From Clostridium_AM sp900759715 (GTDB lineage Bacteria; Bacillota; Clostridia; Clostridiales; Clostridiaceae), in contig CAAEXF010000132.1 of the NCBI GenBank assembly GCA_900759715.1, positions 124,001-188,000 on the forward strand: 64,000 bases of DNA. Direction: 5' to 3'. Positions 35,966-43,182 of the stretch are shown piece after piece. The translations under genes were made by a program, and so were the position numbers. A model generated the notes under the pieces. The model had not been told where the DNA came from. It did no database searches and worked only from the letters and a program-made list of their open reading frames with translations. Position 1 is the stretch's first letter. Each line of letters starts with the position of its first letter.

Positions 35966-36520
35966 TTGAAAAAGATTAAATTACAAAACAGACCTTTTGG
36001 CCCGTTTCCTACTATACTTGTAGGAGCGGATGTGAACGGGAAGCCTAATTATGTTACTGTAGGTGCATGCGGAGTGGTAAGTCTTAAGCCAGTGCTATAT
36101 GTATCGCTTAAGGATAGTCACTACACAACTTTAGGTATTAAGGAAAGCGGTTACTTCAGTGTCAACATACCTTCTGCTGACTTAGTTCAAAAGACCGATT
36201 ATTGTGGTATAGTATCGGGGCATAAAACAGACAAGTCTAATTTGTTTACATCCTTTTATGATGAACTTGGAAAAGCACCAATGGCTGAAGAATGCACGAT
36301 GAATTTTCTATGTAAAGTTATCCAAACCATTCCTGTTTTTGATTTTCAAATGTTTTTAGGAGAAATAGAGGCTGTATACATTAATGAGGAATGCCTGACA
36401 GATGGCAAACCTGACCCATTAAAAATTAACCCACTGATTATGATGGGTTTAAATTATTATGATTTAGGCAAAGACGTAGGTACTTTATTTAAAACAGGTT
36501 TAGAAATATCACCTAAATAA
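35966..36520 (+). CDS. flavin reductase-like domain protein
   Basis: 184 residues of the FMN-binding split-barrel flavin reductase family: PFPTILVGADVNGKPNYVTVGACGVVSLKPVLYVSL is the FMN-binding start, and FLGEIEAVYINEECL the conserved end. Relatives include clostridial flavoredoxin-type proteins. TTG start with GAGGTG 5 bases upstream. Single gene; partner unknown. Confidence 0.85.
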   Translation: MKKIKLQNRPFGPFPTILVGADVNGKPNYVTVGACGVVSLKPVLYVSLKDSHYTTLGIKESGYFSVNIPSADLVQKTDYCGIVSGHKTDKSNLFTSFYDELGKAPMAEECTMNFLCKVIQTIPVFDFQMFLGEIEAVYINEECLTDGKPDPLKINPLIMMGLNYYDLGKDVGTLFKTGLEISPK

Positions 36521-36544
36521 TTAAATAAGGACTATCCTTATTGA

Positions 36545-36778
36545 TATGCTCCCCTTGTGGTAGACAGTTAAAATAATAAAACTGTTTATTTCAAGGGAGG
36601 CATATTTTTTATGGTGCGAAAAGCGAAAATTTCATTTGAGCAGAAATTATCTGCCGTTAAAGATTATCTGGAAGGCAGGAAAAGCCTAGATCAACTAGCA
36701 AATGAACATAATGTTGCTAAAAGTTCTGTGAAACAATGGATTTCAGTGTATAACTCTCCTGTCCTACCATTCTATTAA
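36545..36778 (+). mobile_element. IS3-type insertion sequence remnant with truncated orfA
   Basis: ATG 36611 opens a 55-codon frame whose first 48 residues (VRKAKISFEQKLSAVKDYL and on to KQWISVYN) are a transposase OrfA helix-turn-helix of the IS3 group; the remaining residues (SPVLPFY) are unrelated, so the element is cut after the HTH. Upstream, TATGCTCCCCTTG (36545-36557) pairs with CAAGGGAGGCATA (36592-36604), burying the orfA ribosome site; an inner ACAGTT/AACTGT adds to the fold. OrfB and the right end are absent. Confidence 0.75.
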
Positions 36779-36915
36779 TCATTAAATTTGTAAACTCTAA
36801 TCAAATCTTTAATAGTTGTTGCTACTATTCCTAAAATTAATATACTTCCACCTATAATGTATAATAGCATTGACATGTAATGAGAAACATCAATAATAAA
36901 ACTTTGATTAACCAC
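36775..36915 (-). CDS. small single-pass membrane protein, tentative
   Basis: A 46-residue frame from GTG 36915: one hydrophobic helix (SMLLYIIGGSILILGIVATT) flanked by charged ends, terminating in KFND. The stop overlaps the stop of the IS remnant on the other strand. The ribosome site is weak, so it may instead be the tail of a gene cut by the insertion. The rest of the gap to 37095 shows only an AT-rich promoter-like region. Confidence 0.35.
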   Translation of the reverse strand: MVNQSFIIDVSHYMSMLLYIIGGSILILGIVATTIKDLIRVYKFND

Positions 36916-37101
36916 ATCTCACTAAAACAAATTTACACTTTATACCAATGTCTTAATTATATAATTTTTGTTTACACAAATAAAGGAGTTATATAATTAA
37001 ATTACGGCATAAGTATTCTTTAGCAGTTGAATAATATGGCATCTATGATATAATTTTAAAGTAAAAATTATTTATATTTTCTAATTATGAGGTGAATGAA
37101 T

Positions 37102-38007
37102 ATGACATATACACATGGGGATAATGGTGATAAAGAATTATCCGAAAATCACAGAGATTCAGTATCTTTTCCGAGTATAAGTCTACCTAATCTTAGAATT
37201 GATTGTGAAAAGTGTTTCGGCTTGTGCTGTGTTGCTCTGTACTTTTCGGCTTCAGAAGGCTTCCCAAAGGACAAAGATGCTGGCAAGCCTTGCATAAACC
37301 TACAATCAGATTTTCGCTGTTCTGTTCACAAAAATCTTAAAAATAAGGGACTTAAAGGCTGCACTGCTTATGACTGCTTTGGAGCAGGACAAAAGGTTGC
37401 TCAAGTTACCTATGGTGGACATGACTGGCGACAAGCCCCAGAATCAGCGAAGGAAATGTTTGAGGTGTTCCTGATTATGAGACAACTTCATGAAATGTTA
37501 TGGTATCTGATAGAAGCATTTACGCTACAAACAGACCTTCATATCAAAGATGAGATTAGCTTCATGATCAGCGAGACGGAGCGTCTTACTCATCTTAGTG
37601 CTAGCTCTCTCATAGGACTTGATTTGGTAGCACATAGAAACAAAGTTAACTCACTACTTTCACAGACAAGCGAGCTTGTAAGAACTAAAGCTCGCAGAGA
37701 AGATAAAACTCCTTCAAAACATCAAAAGACTATCTCTAAAAAATTAGATTTTATTGGTGCAGACCTTAGAAAAACTAATCTAAGAGGTGCAGACTTAAGA
37801 GGAGCATATCTTATTGCTGCTAACCTTAGAGGAGTGGATTTAAGTGGAGCTGATCTTATTGGAGCTGATTTGAGAGATACTGACCTCAGAGGTGCAAACC
37901 TCACAAACAGCATTTTTCTTACCCAATCCCAGATCAACACGGCAAAGGGTGACTTCAATACAAAGTTACCGATGTCACTGACTCGTCCAACGTCTTGGTC
38001 AAAATAA
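37102..38007 (+). CDS. Cys-rich N-terminal domain fused to pentapeptide repeats
   Basis: 301 residues. Residues about 28-100 hold eight cysteines in an order like YkgJ-type Fe/Zn-cluster proteins (CEKCFGLCC, KPCINL, FRCSVH, GCTAYDCFGAG). A helical middle (110-205) leads to pentapeptide repeats at about 215-275 (ADLRKTNLRGADLRGAYLIAA type, A/S-D/N-L-x-x), which form a right-handed beta helix. Related proteins occur in Firmicutes without a proven role; pentapeptide proteins of the Qnr/McbG kind protect DNA gyrase, which is only a hypothesis here. Second ATG chosen: GAGGTG is 7 bases upstream. Confidence 0.8.
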   Translation: MTYTHGDNGDKELSENHRDSVSFPSISLPNLRIDCEKCFGLCCVALYFSASEGFPKDKDAGKPCINLQSDFRCSVHKNLKNKGLKGCTAYDCFGAGQKVAQVTYGGHDWRQAPESAKEMFEVFLIMRQLHEMLWYLIEAFTLQTDLHIKDEISFMISETERLTHLSASSLIGLDLVAHRNKVNSLLSQTSELVRTKARREDKTPSKHQKTISKKLDFIGADLRKTNLRGADLRGAYLIAANLRGVDLSGADLIGADLRDTDLRGANLTNSIFLTQSQINTAKGDFNTKLPMSLTRPTSWSK

Positions 38008-38103
38008 TTAACTGTCTAACAAAAATAAAAGACTTTGCAAATGTGCAGATTTATTTTGTTATGTAAAATATGTTTTAATATAGTGTTGAAAATTTATAGA
38101 TTT

Positions 38104-38133
38104 TTAATGGAAGTTGATAACAACTTCCATTAA
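38104..38133 (+). terminator. terminator of the pentapeptide-repeat gene
   Basis: TTAATGGAAGTTG pairs perfectly with CAACTTCCATTAA, followed by TTTATATTTTAA. Probably bidirectional, also closing the remnant on the minus strand. Confidence 0.75.
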
Positions 38134-38165
38134 TTTATATTTTAATAATATTGGGAAAATATCAC

Positions 38166-38288
38166 TTAATTATCTCCACGACCATCTATTCCTACCAAAA
38201 GGGTTGAATGCTTTCTTTGTAAATTCTCCATGGTAATTAATAATTGTTCAAATGATTTAAATGTTTCCCTAATACTTTTGAAATTCAT
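38166..38288 (-). pseudogene. truncated uridine kinase-like gene
   Basis: A 40-codon frame ends LLVGIDGRGDN. The segment LLVGIDGRG is exactly how the Walker A region of uridine-kinase-like P-loop proteins begins (normally GIDGRGGSGKS), and here a stop follows two codons later. GGGAGG lies 12 bases before its ATG. Best read as the 5' remnant of a larger kinase gene. Confidence 0.5.
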
Positions 38289-38544
38289 ATCTTAATTAAT
38301 CCTCCCATCAAGATAGATATTAGAATAGGCTTTTCCCTAGGCAAATCTAAATTTCTTAATTTCCTGTTACTTGATCTCCTTGTTAACCTAATACAAGCAC
38401 TTTTTTTAAATAAGAAAGTAACTGCTTTTGTTGTGACATCTGTTACTAGAAAGGAGAGCCGTTCAAAAATAAACATTCAGTATTTTTGTGCTCTCCCCTT
38501 AGCATTAAAACACTTCTTTCTATTAGTTCTTTATCTGTGGTAAA

Positions 38545-38874
38545 TTACTGGGAAGATACTAATTTCAGTCCTATAGCTCCTATTACTATAAATCCAATAC
38601 AAATTAATCGAATTGGGTTTACAGATTCATTGAATAATATTATTCCTAAAATTCCAGTACCAACAGTACCGATTCCAGTCCAAATTGCATATGCAGTTCC
38701 TAATGGAATGTTTTTCATGGCTAGTGATAGAAAGTAAAAACTTGCTATCATCCCTAATATGGTAAGCACACTTGGTACAAGTTTTGTAAATCCATATGAA
38801 TACTTTAAACCGATAGCCCAAGCCACCTCAAAAACTCCTGCTATAATTAAAAACAACCATTGCATAATTTTCAC
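38545..38874 (-). CDS. gdx: SMR-family guanidinium exporter
   Basis: 109 residues, four transmembrane helices. The essential Glu lies in AGVFEVAWAIGLKYSYGFTK near residue 15, and the W/T pattern (AIWTGIGTVGT) is that of the Gdx/SugE subgroup rather than multidrug EmrE. The leader carries a guanidine-I riboswitch, so guanidinium/proton antiport is the well-supported role. Single gene. Confidence 0.93.
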   Translation of the reverse strand: MKIMQWLFLIIAGVFEVAWAIGLKYSYGFTKLVPSVLTILGMIASFYFLSLAMKNIPLGTAYAIWTGIGTVGTGILGIILFNESVNPIRLICIGFIVIGAIGLKLVSSQ

Positions 38875-38931
38875 TCCTTCTAATTTTAAGTATTCTAATT
38901 AACTATTCTCCTTTCATTAAAAATCAAAAAA

Positions 38932-38970
38932 TAAAAAAACCTAGAACAATATATTAAAATATCTCCCAGG
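38932..38970 (-). terminator. riboswitch expression-platform terminator
   Basis: On the minus strand CCTGGGA, the end of the aptamer, can pair with TTCTAGG, followed by TTTTTTTATTTTTTG. The stem uses the conserved GGGA of the aptamer, so guanidine binding should prevent termination. Confidence 0.7.
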
Positions 38971-39060
38971 CTTTTGTCCTTCCGTGAACACAGCTTAACT
39001 GTGCGTTTTATCTTGGACCAGACCAGCTAATAATTTCAAACTGCGGAACCCTATAAAACT
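38964..39060 (-). promoter_or_regulatory. guanidine-I (ykkC) riboswitch
   Basis: Minus-strand leader with the ykkC consensus blocks in order: AGGGTTCCGCAG, GCTGGTCTGGTCC, a variable hairpin (GCACAGTTAAGCTGTG), ACGGAAGGACAAAAGCCTGGGAGA. These blocks form the guanidinium pocket. It lies about 90 bases before an SMR guanidinium exporter, the classical target. Confidence 0.93.
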
Positions 39061-39225
39061 TTTTTAAATACATATATTCGGTTTTCCTATTGTAAAGATA
39101 GCAAAATATGTGAGGCTTGTCAATATCTATTTTCATGGCACTGTCATATTATGTATTATTTTTTGTTAAGATAGAACAGCTAAGTACTTGCTTAGATTTT
39201 ATAGACTTAAATATATAATTCTGTT

Positions 39226-39675
39226 TTATTCTCTTAAAAATTTATCAATATTATCGTTTATTGCTACTTCTGAAAATGCTATGATAGTTTCTGTTATTGC
39301 ATATTCCGATATTTCATTTATAAACTCTTCTATCTCGTTTAAAGATTTAACGGATAATTTAATCAAAAAACATCCGTCACCGGCAATTCTGTAACACCAT
39401 TCACTTCGTTTATAATCCTTAATAAATACCTTAAATTTTTCATACCCTCCATTTTTCATGGTTAACTTAATTATACAATCAATAGACAAGCCAAGTTTCT
39501 TTTTATTTATTTTAATTGTATAACCTTCAATAATTCCATCGTCTTCAAGTCTTCTTACTCTTTCAGCAACAGATGGCGCAGAAAGATTTATACGTTTTGA
39601 TAACTCTCTTATAGATAACCTGCTATTTTTTTGTAACTCTTCTAAAATTGACATATCTATCTCATCAATTTTCAT
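39226..39675 (-). CDS. Lrp/AsnC-family regulator
   Basis: 149 residues: helix-turn-helix at residues 5-60 (DMSILEELQKNSRLSIRELSKRINLSAPSVAERVRRLEDDGII) and a RAM ligand domain (about 75-140). Binds an amino acid or similar ligand and acts as an octameric regulator. Divergent from the AhpD-like gene at 39813, its likely target. AGGGGATA precedes the ATG. Confidence 0.9.
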   Translation of the reverse strand: MKIDEIDMSILEELQKNSRLSIRELSKRINLSAPSVAERVRRLEDDGIIEGYTIKINKKKLGLSIDCIIKLTMKNGGYEKFKVFIKDYKRSEWCYRIAGDGCFLIKLSVKSLNEIEEFINEISEYAITETIIAFSEVAINDNIDKFLRE

Positions 39676-39812
39676 TTATAACTTATCCCCCTAATTATTA
39701 TTTCAAATAATACATTTATTATTATATTACATTTCATATTTAATACAATATCGCTACTACACTTTGTATAATATTAATTGTTAATGAAATATATTTATAA
39801 AGGAGAGATACT

Positions 39813-40229
39813 ATGGCAAGAATAACTTTTTCACAAGAAGGACTTACACCATTTGAACAATTATTAGGTCATAATAAAGAGATACTAGAAAAATGGTCTT
39901 CTTTAGAGGAGTGCATTTTTAATAGTAATACATTTACACCTGAATTAAAGGAGCAATTAAGGCGTACCCTTGCTTTTAATAATGGATGTCAATATTGCAT
40001 GGCTAAAGGTAAACCCTCCAATCAAATAACTGATTCGAAAATTTTAATTGCTACTAAAATAGCCGATATAGTTTCTAAGAATCACATTATTGATGATAAA
40101 CATTTTAATCTATTAAAAAATGAATTTAGTGACAAAGAAATTTCTGAACTTTTAGCCTTAATATGCTTTATAACAGCTTCACAAAAATTCGGAGCATTAC
40201 TAGATTTACAACCAAGCTGTCCAATTTAA
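39813..40229 (+). CDS. carboxymuconolactone decarboxylase / AhpD-like protein
   Basis: 138 residues with the AhpD/CMD pattern: helical, with the redox pair C-x-x-C in AFNNGCQYCMAKGKPSN near residue 65. Such proteins are peroxidase- or disulfide-active, often with thiol stress. AAAGGAGAG lies 5 bases before ATG. Divergent Lrp-family gene suggests control by an amino-acid-like signal. Confidence 0.75.
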   Translation: MARITFSQEGLTPFEQLLGHNKEILEKWSSLEECIFNSNTFTPELKEQLRRTLAFNNGCQYCMAKGKPSNQITDSKILIATKIADIVSKNHIIDDKHFNLLKNEFSDKEISELLALICFITASQKFGALLDLQPSCPI

Positions 40230-40344
40230 ATTATTAGGCAATAATTTAGCATTTATATATTATTTTCAGTTAATTTATATCATAATTATTGCTGCACAAA
40301 AGATTCTAGCATGAGTATCACAATGTTTAAAATATGATGTCAAA

Positions 40345-40486
40345 ACACCGTAAAATTTAAGTTTGAACTGCACCCTGTCTATCTTAAGGAGAGCATATCA
40401 GTTTGAATATAGATATCCAACTTCATTATTCAACATATCCCGGTGGATAAATCAAGCACTCATGTTGGATATCTATAATACGGTGT
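40345..40486. repeat. nested inverted repeat of about 140 bp
   Basis: Outer arms ACACCGTA (40345-40352) and TACGGTGT (40479-40486); inner arms TATAGATATCCAAC (40408-40421) and GTTGGATATCTATA (40464-40477); between them CAACAT (40431) can pair alternatively with ATGTTG (40462). No coding frame inside. It ends 7 bases before the VOC gene stop. May be a miniature mobile element or a structured RNA. Confidence 0.5.
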
Positions 40487-40493
40487 CTTAAAA

Positions 40494-40883
40494 TTATTCA
40501 GTTATCTCTATTCTATTTCCATCAGGGTCTAAAATACAACTCTCATAATAACCATCTCCAGTATAACGAGGTTCCCCTACTACCTTGTAACCTGCATTTC
40601 TTAATGTGTCAGTGAGTTCATTTACCTTCTCAACACTACCTACAGAAATAGCAATATGAATTAAACCTATATATTGATTAATAGTATCATTTAAATTGGG
40701 AGCAATTGCCGGCATCTGCATAAGTTCAAGTCTAGCACCGGATTCAAATTTAATAAAATATGATTCGAATTGTTTTTTTGTATTAGTATATTTATCTCCA
40801 GCAATACCATCAAAATAATCTACATAAAATTTTTTTAATTTTTCAATATCTTTGGTCCAAATAGCTATATGCTCGATTTTCAT
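40494..40883 (-). CDS. VOC-family (glyoxalase I-like) protein
   Basis: 129 residues: paired beta-alpha-beta-beta-beta units of the vicinal oxygen chelate fold. Metal ligands expected in MKIEHIAIWT (His 5), RLELMQ (Glu), LIHIAISV (His) and GNRIEITE (Glu), all present as in glyoxalase I. Likely a lactoylglutathione-lyase-like or related dioxygenase-fold enzyme; substrate uncertain. Confidence 0.85.
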   Translation of the reverse strand: MKIEHIAIWTKDIEKLKKFYVDYFDGIAGDKYTNTKKQFESYFIKFESGARLELMQMPAIAPNLNDTINQYIGLIHIAISVGSVEKVNELTDTLRNAGYKVVGEPRYTGDGYYESCILDPDGNRIEITE

Positions 40884-40928
40884 ATTAACACATCCTTTAT
40901 CTTAAATTTCAAGGCATAATACAAATAA

Positions 40929-41141
40929 CTATCTTTTATCCCATTTTGGTAACATCAGTTCACTATGTCCACAGTTAGGACATTTAGCCATACGCTTGCC
41001 CATTGAGTGAAATGTAAAAATATATTTTAAAACACTTACTTTAAAATTCGCACCACATTTAGAGCAGATAAAATGGGTTTTCAATGCTCTAAATACAGCA
41101 AATATCAAGACTATAGCGATAATTATCAATCCGCTTCTCAT
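40929..41141 (-). CDS. small membrane-anchored zinc-ribbon protein
   Basis: 70 residues: one N-terminal transmembrane helix (GLIIIAIVLIFAVFRAL) followed by a zinc ribbon with ICSKCG and KCPNCGHSEL. AAAAGGAGTG precedes the ATG. Function unknown. Confidence 0.75.
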   Translation of the reverse strand: MRSGLIIIAIVLIFAVFRALKTHFICSKCGANFKVSVLKYIFTFHSMGKRMAKCPNCGHSELMLPKWDKR

Positions 41142-41335
41142 ATGTTTTCACTCCTTTTAACCTTATCAACTAAACACTGGTTATATTATATAATAATTAT
41201 GCAATTCTTCAAGAACTCATAATCTTACCAATGCAATGATGAAAAGGATTCATAAGAAAATTGTTCATTAAGCTTTTATTCTTCCTATTGTATTTTCAAT
41301 ACCTTATACAATAATATCATAACTACAAATTATGC

Positions 41336-41854
41336 TTATTTTGATTTATGATACCAAGTAATTGATTTTCTTTCCAACTCCTTTACAAATGAATCCTTAC
41401 CTGAACAATATGCTTCAATATCTAATGGATATCTATTTGCAAGTTCCTGCTTCAGTTCTCCATACTCATTTGCGTCTTTGGGATGAGTTCTTAAATAATC
41501 TCTAACAGCAAGATGTCTTTTAATATTAGAAAGATCACTTACCTCAAATATATGTATGTGATGTGTTCTATTCTCTAAACCTTTTCTAAAATATCGTCTG
41601 CCTACAATTCCATATTCCCCCATAGGTTCATATCCTAATTTTTCAAATTCATAATTATGTTTGTCTACTTTTTCAATATCATGAACAATTGGCATAATAT
41701 CAATGATTGGTTTAGCTTTTAAATTTTCCACTGAGGTACTTCCTATATGATGAATTTCTATTAATTCATCTCCAAGTATTTCTTTTATCTTCTTCGCTTC
41801 TTTATTATACATTGAAGACCACTCTTGATTATACTCAACAACAACTACTTTCAT
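41336..41854 (-). CDS. GrpB/UPF0157 nucleotidyltransferase-fold protein
   Basis: 172 residues of the GrpB family, a nucleotidyltransferase-like fold: IHHIGSTSVENLKAKPIIDIMPIV near residues 34-58 is the signature, and HHIHIFE and LAVRDYLRTHP follow. Substrate unknown. AGAAGAGGG is 9 bases before the ATG. The gap after it (41855-42100) holds nothing recognisable. Confidence 0.85.
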   Translation of the reverse strand: MKVVVVEYNQEWSSMYNKEAKKIKEILGDELIEIHHIGSTSVENLKAKPIIDIMPIVHDIEKVDKHNYEFEKLGYEPMGEYGIVGRRYFRKGLENRTHHIHIFEVSDLSNIKRHLAVRDYLRTHPKDANEYGELKQELANRYPLDIEAYCSGKDSFVKELERKSITWYHKSK

Positions 41855-42100
41855 AATTTATTCCCTCTTCTAATATAAATTGCCTTTACTCCACATTATA
41901 CACAAATAAAAGCAATCTTCACACAAAAACTATCATTTAAAGTCTTCTTTTGGTGCAGAATACATATTACTGCCTTCAAAGCCTTATATTTGTAAATTAT
42001 GGAAGCAGGAATAGAACAGAAGATAAAGTAAAAGCTATATGTAAAAGTTATGAATAGCAGAATTCTACTCCTTCAAATAATCAAAGATTCGGTATGTATA

Positions 42101-42129
42101 GTGGCAGAAACTCTGTTTAACTATATAAT
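42101..42129 (+). promoter_or_regulatory. putative galU promoter
   Basis: -35 GTGGCA (42101-42106) and -10 TATAAT (42124-42129), 17 bases apart, 46 bases before the galU start. The next 16 bases TTGAAATAAAATTCAA are a near palindrome overlapping the start-site region. Confidence 0.45.
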
Positions 42130-42174
42130 TTGAAATAAAATTCAAGGAATTGTTAAAGAAAGGATTGTATTAAT

Positions 42175-43128
42175 ATGAGCATAAAAAAAGCAATAATTCC
42201 TGCAGCAGGTTTAGGTACAAGATTTTTACCAGCTACAAAATCTCAACCTAAAGAAATGCTGCCAATAGTTGACAAACCTACTATTCAATATATAGTTGAG
42301 GAAGCTGTAGCTTCCGGCATTAAAGAGGTTTTAATAATTACAGGTAGAAATAAAAGGTCTATAGAAGATCATTTTGACAAATCTGTTGAACTGGAAGCTG
42401 AGCTTGAAAGTAGTAATAAAGGAGAATTACTTGAATTAGTACAAAACATATCTAATATGGTTGACATTTATTATATAAGACAAAAAGAACCTAGAGGACT
42501 GGGGCATGCTATAAGCCGCGCTAAAAGCTTTGTAGAAAATGAAGCTTTTGCTGTCATGCTAGGCGATGATATAGTTGATAGTAAAGTCCCTTGTTTGAAA
42601 CAGTTAATAGATTGCTATGACAAATATAAGACTTCTATTTTAGGGGTGCAGCCAGTTCTTAAAACAGAAATATTCAAATACGGTATTGTAAAAGGTATAG
42701 GCGTTGAAGATAGAGTCTATAAGGTTAACAATATGGTGGAAAAACCAAAAATTGAGGTAGCACCATCAAACATTGCTATTCTGGGAAGGTATATAATAAC
42801 TCCTAGTATATTTGAAGTGCTTGAGAAAACTAAGCCAGGCAAAGGTGGCGAGATACAACTTACTGATGCATTAAATCAATTAGCGAAACAAGAGGCTGTG
42901 TATGCTTATTACTTTGAGGGAAAAAGATATGATGTTGGCGATAAACTTGGATTTTTACAAGCTAATATAGAATATGCCTTGAAACGTGATGATTTAAAAA
43001 AAGATCTAACGTCATATCTTTTTAGTGTTAAATACAGAGAAAATTTTAAAATAAAAGAAGAACTTTATTATAAAGAGAATTTAGCATCAAGAGAGTCAGT
43101 TGGAGTCAATAATTTAATTTTCAAATAA
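42175..43128 (+). CDS. galU: UTP-glucose-1-phosphate uridylyltransferase
   Basis: 317 residues; N-terminal nucleotidyltransferase loop AAGLGTRFLPATKSQPKEMLPIVDKPTIQY, VLIITGRNKRSIEDHF and VMLGDDIV are standard GalU motifs. Makes UDP-glucose, the donor for glycolipid anchors and other envelope glucosylation. It leads a cluster with a class A PBP and an LTA synthase-type protein, and a glucosyltransferase that would use its product lies at 49005. Confidence 0.95.
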   Translation: MSIKKAIIPAAGLGTRFLPATKSQPKEMLPIVDKPTIQYIVEEAVASGIKEVLIITGRNKRSIEDHFDKSVELEAELESSNKGELLELVQNISNMVDIYYIRQKEPRGLGHAISRAKSFVENEAFAVMLGDDIVDSKVPCLKQLIDCYDKYKTSILGVQPVLKTEIFKYGIVKGIGVEDRVYKVNNMVEKPKIEVAPSNIAILGRYIITPSIFEVLEKTKPGKGGEIQLTDALNQLAKQEAVYAYYFEGKRYDVGDKLGFLQANIEYALKRDDLKKDLTSYLFSVKYRENFKIKEELYYKENLASRESVGVNNLIFK

Positions 43129-43182
43129 TATTGCATCTATAAAATAAAAAACATACACATAGTTTATAAGGAAGTGATTTAA

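Noticed and set aside
37722..37958. 78-codon repetitive minus-strand frame
   Set aside because: Its repeats are only the reverse reading of the pentapeptide-repeat gene.
38285..38476. 63-codon minus-strand frame rich in Arg and Ser
   Set aside because: No ribosome site, no recognised domain, and it overlaps the uridine-kinase-like remnant start; a chance frame is more likely.
40360..40380. TTTGAACTGCACCCTGT as an insertion-sequence end
   Set aside because: It recalls IS3-type termini, but no transposase fragment or matching second end is next to it.
42130..42145. TTGAAATAAAATTCAA before galU as a MurR site
   Set aside because: It resembles the murQ operators but has 6 rather than 7 central bases and occurs in very AT-rich DNA; no functional link to muropeptide salvage.
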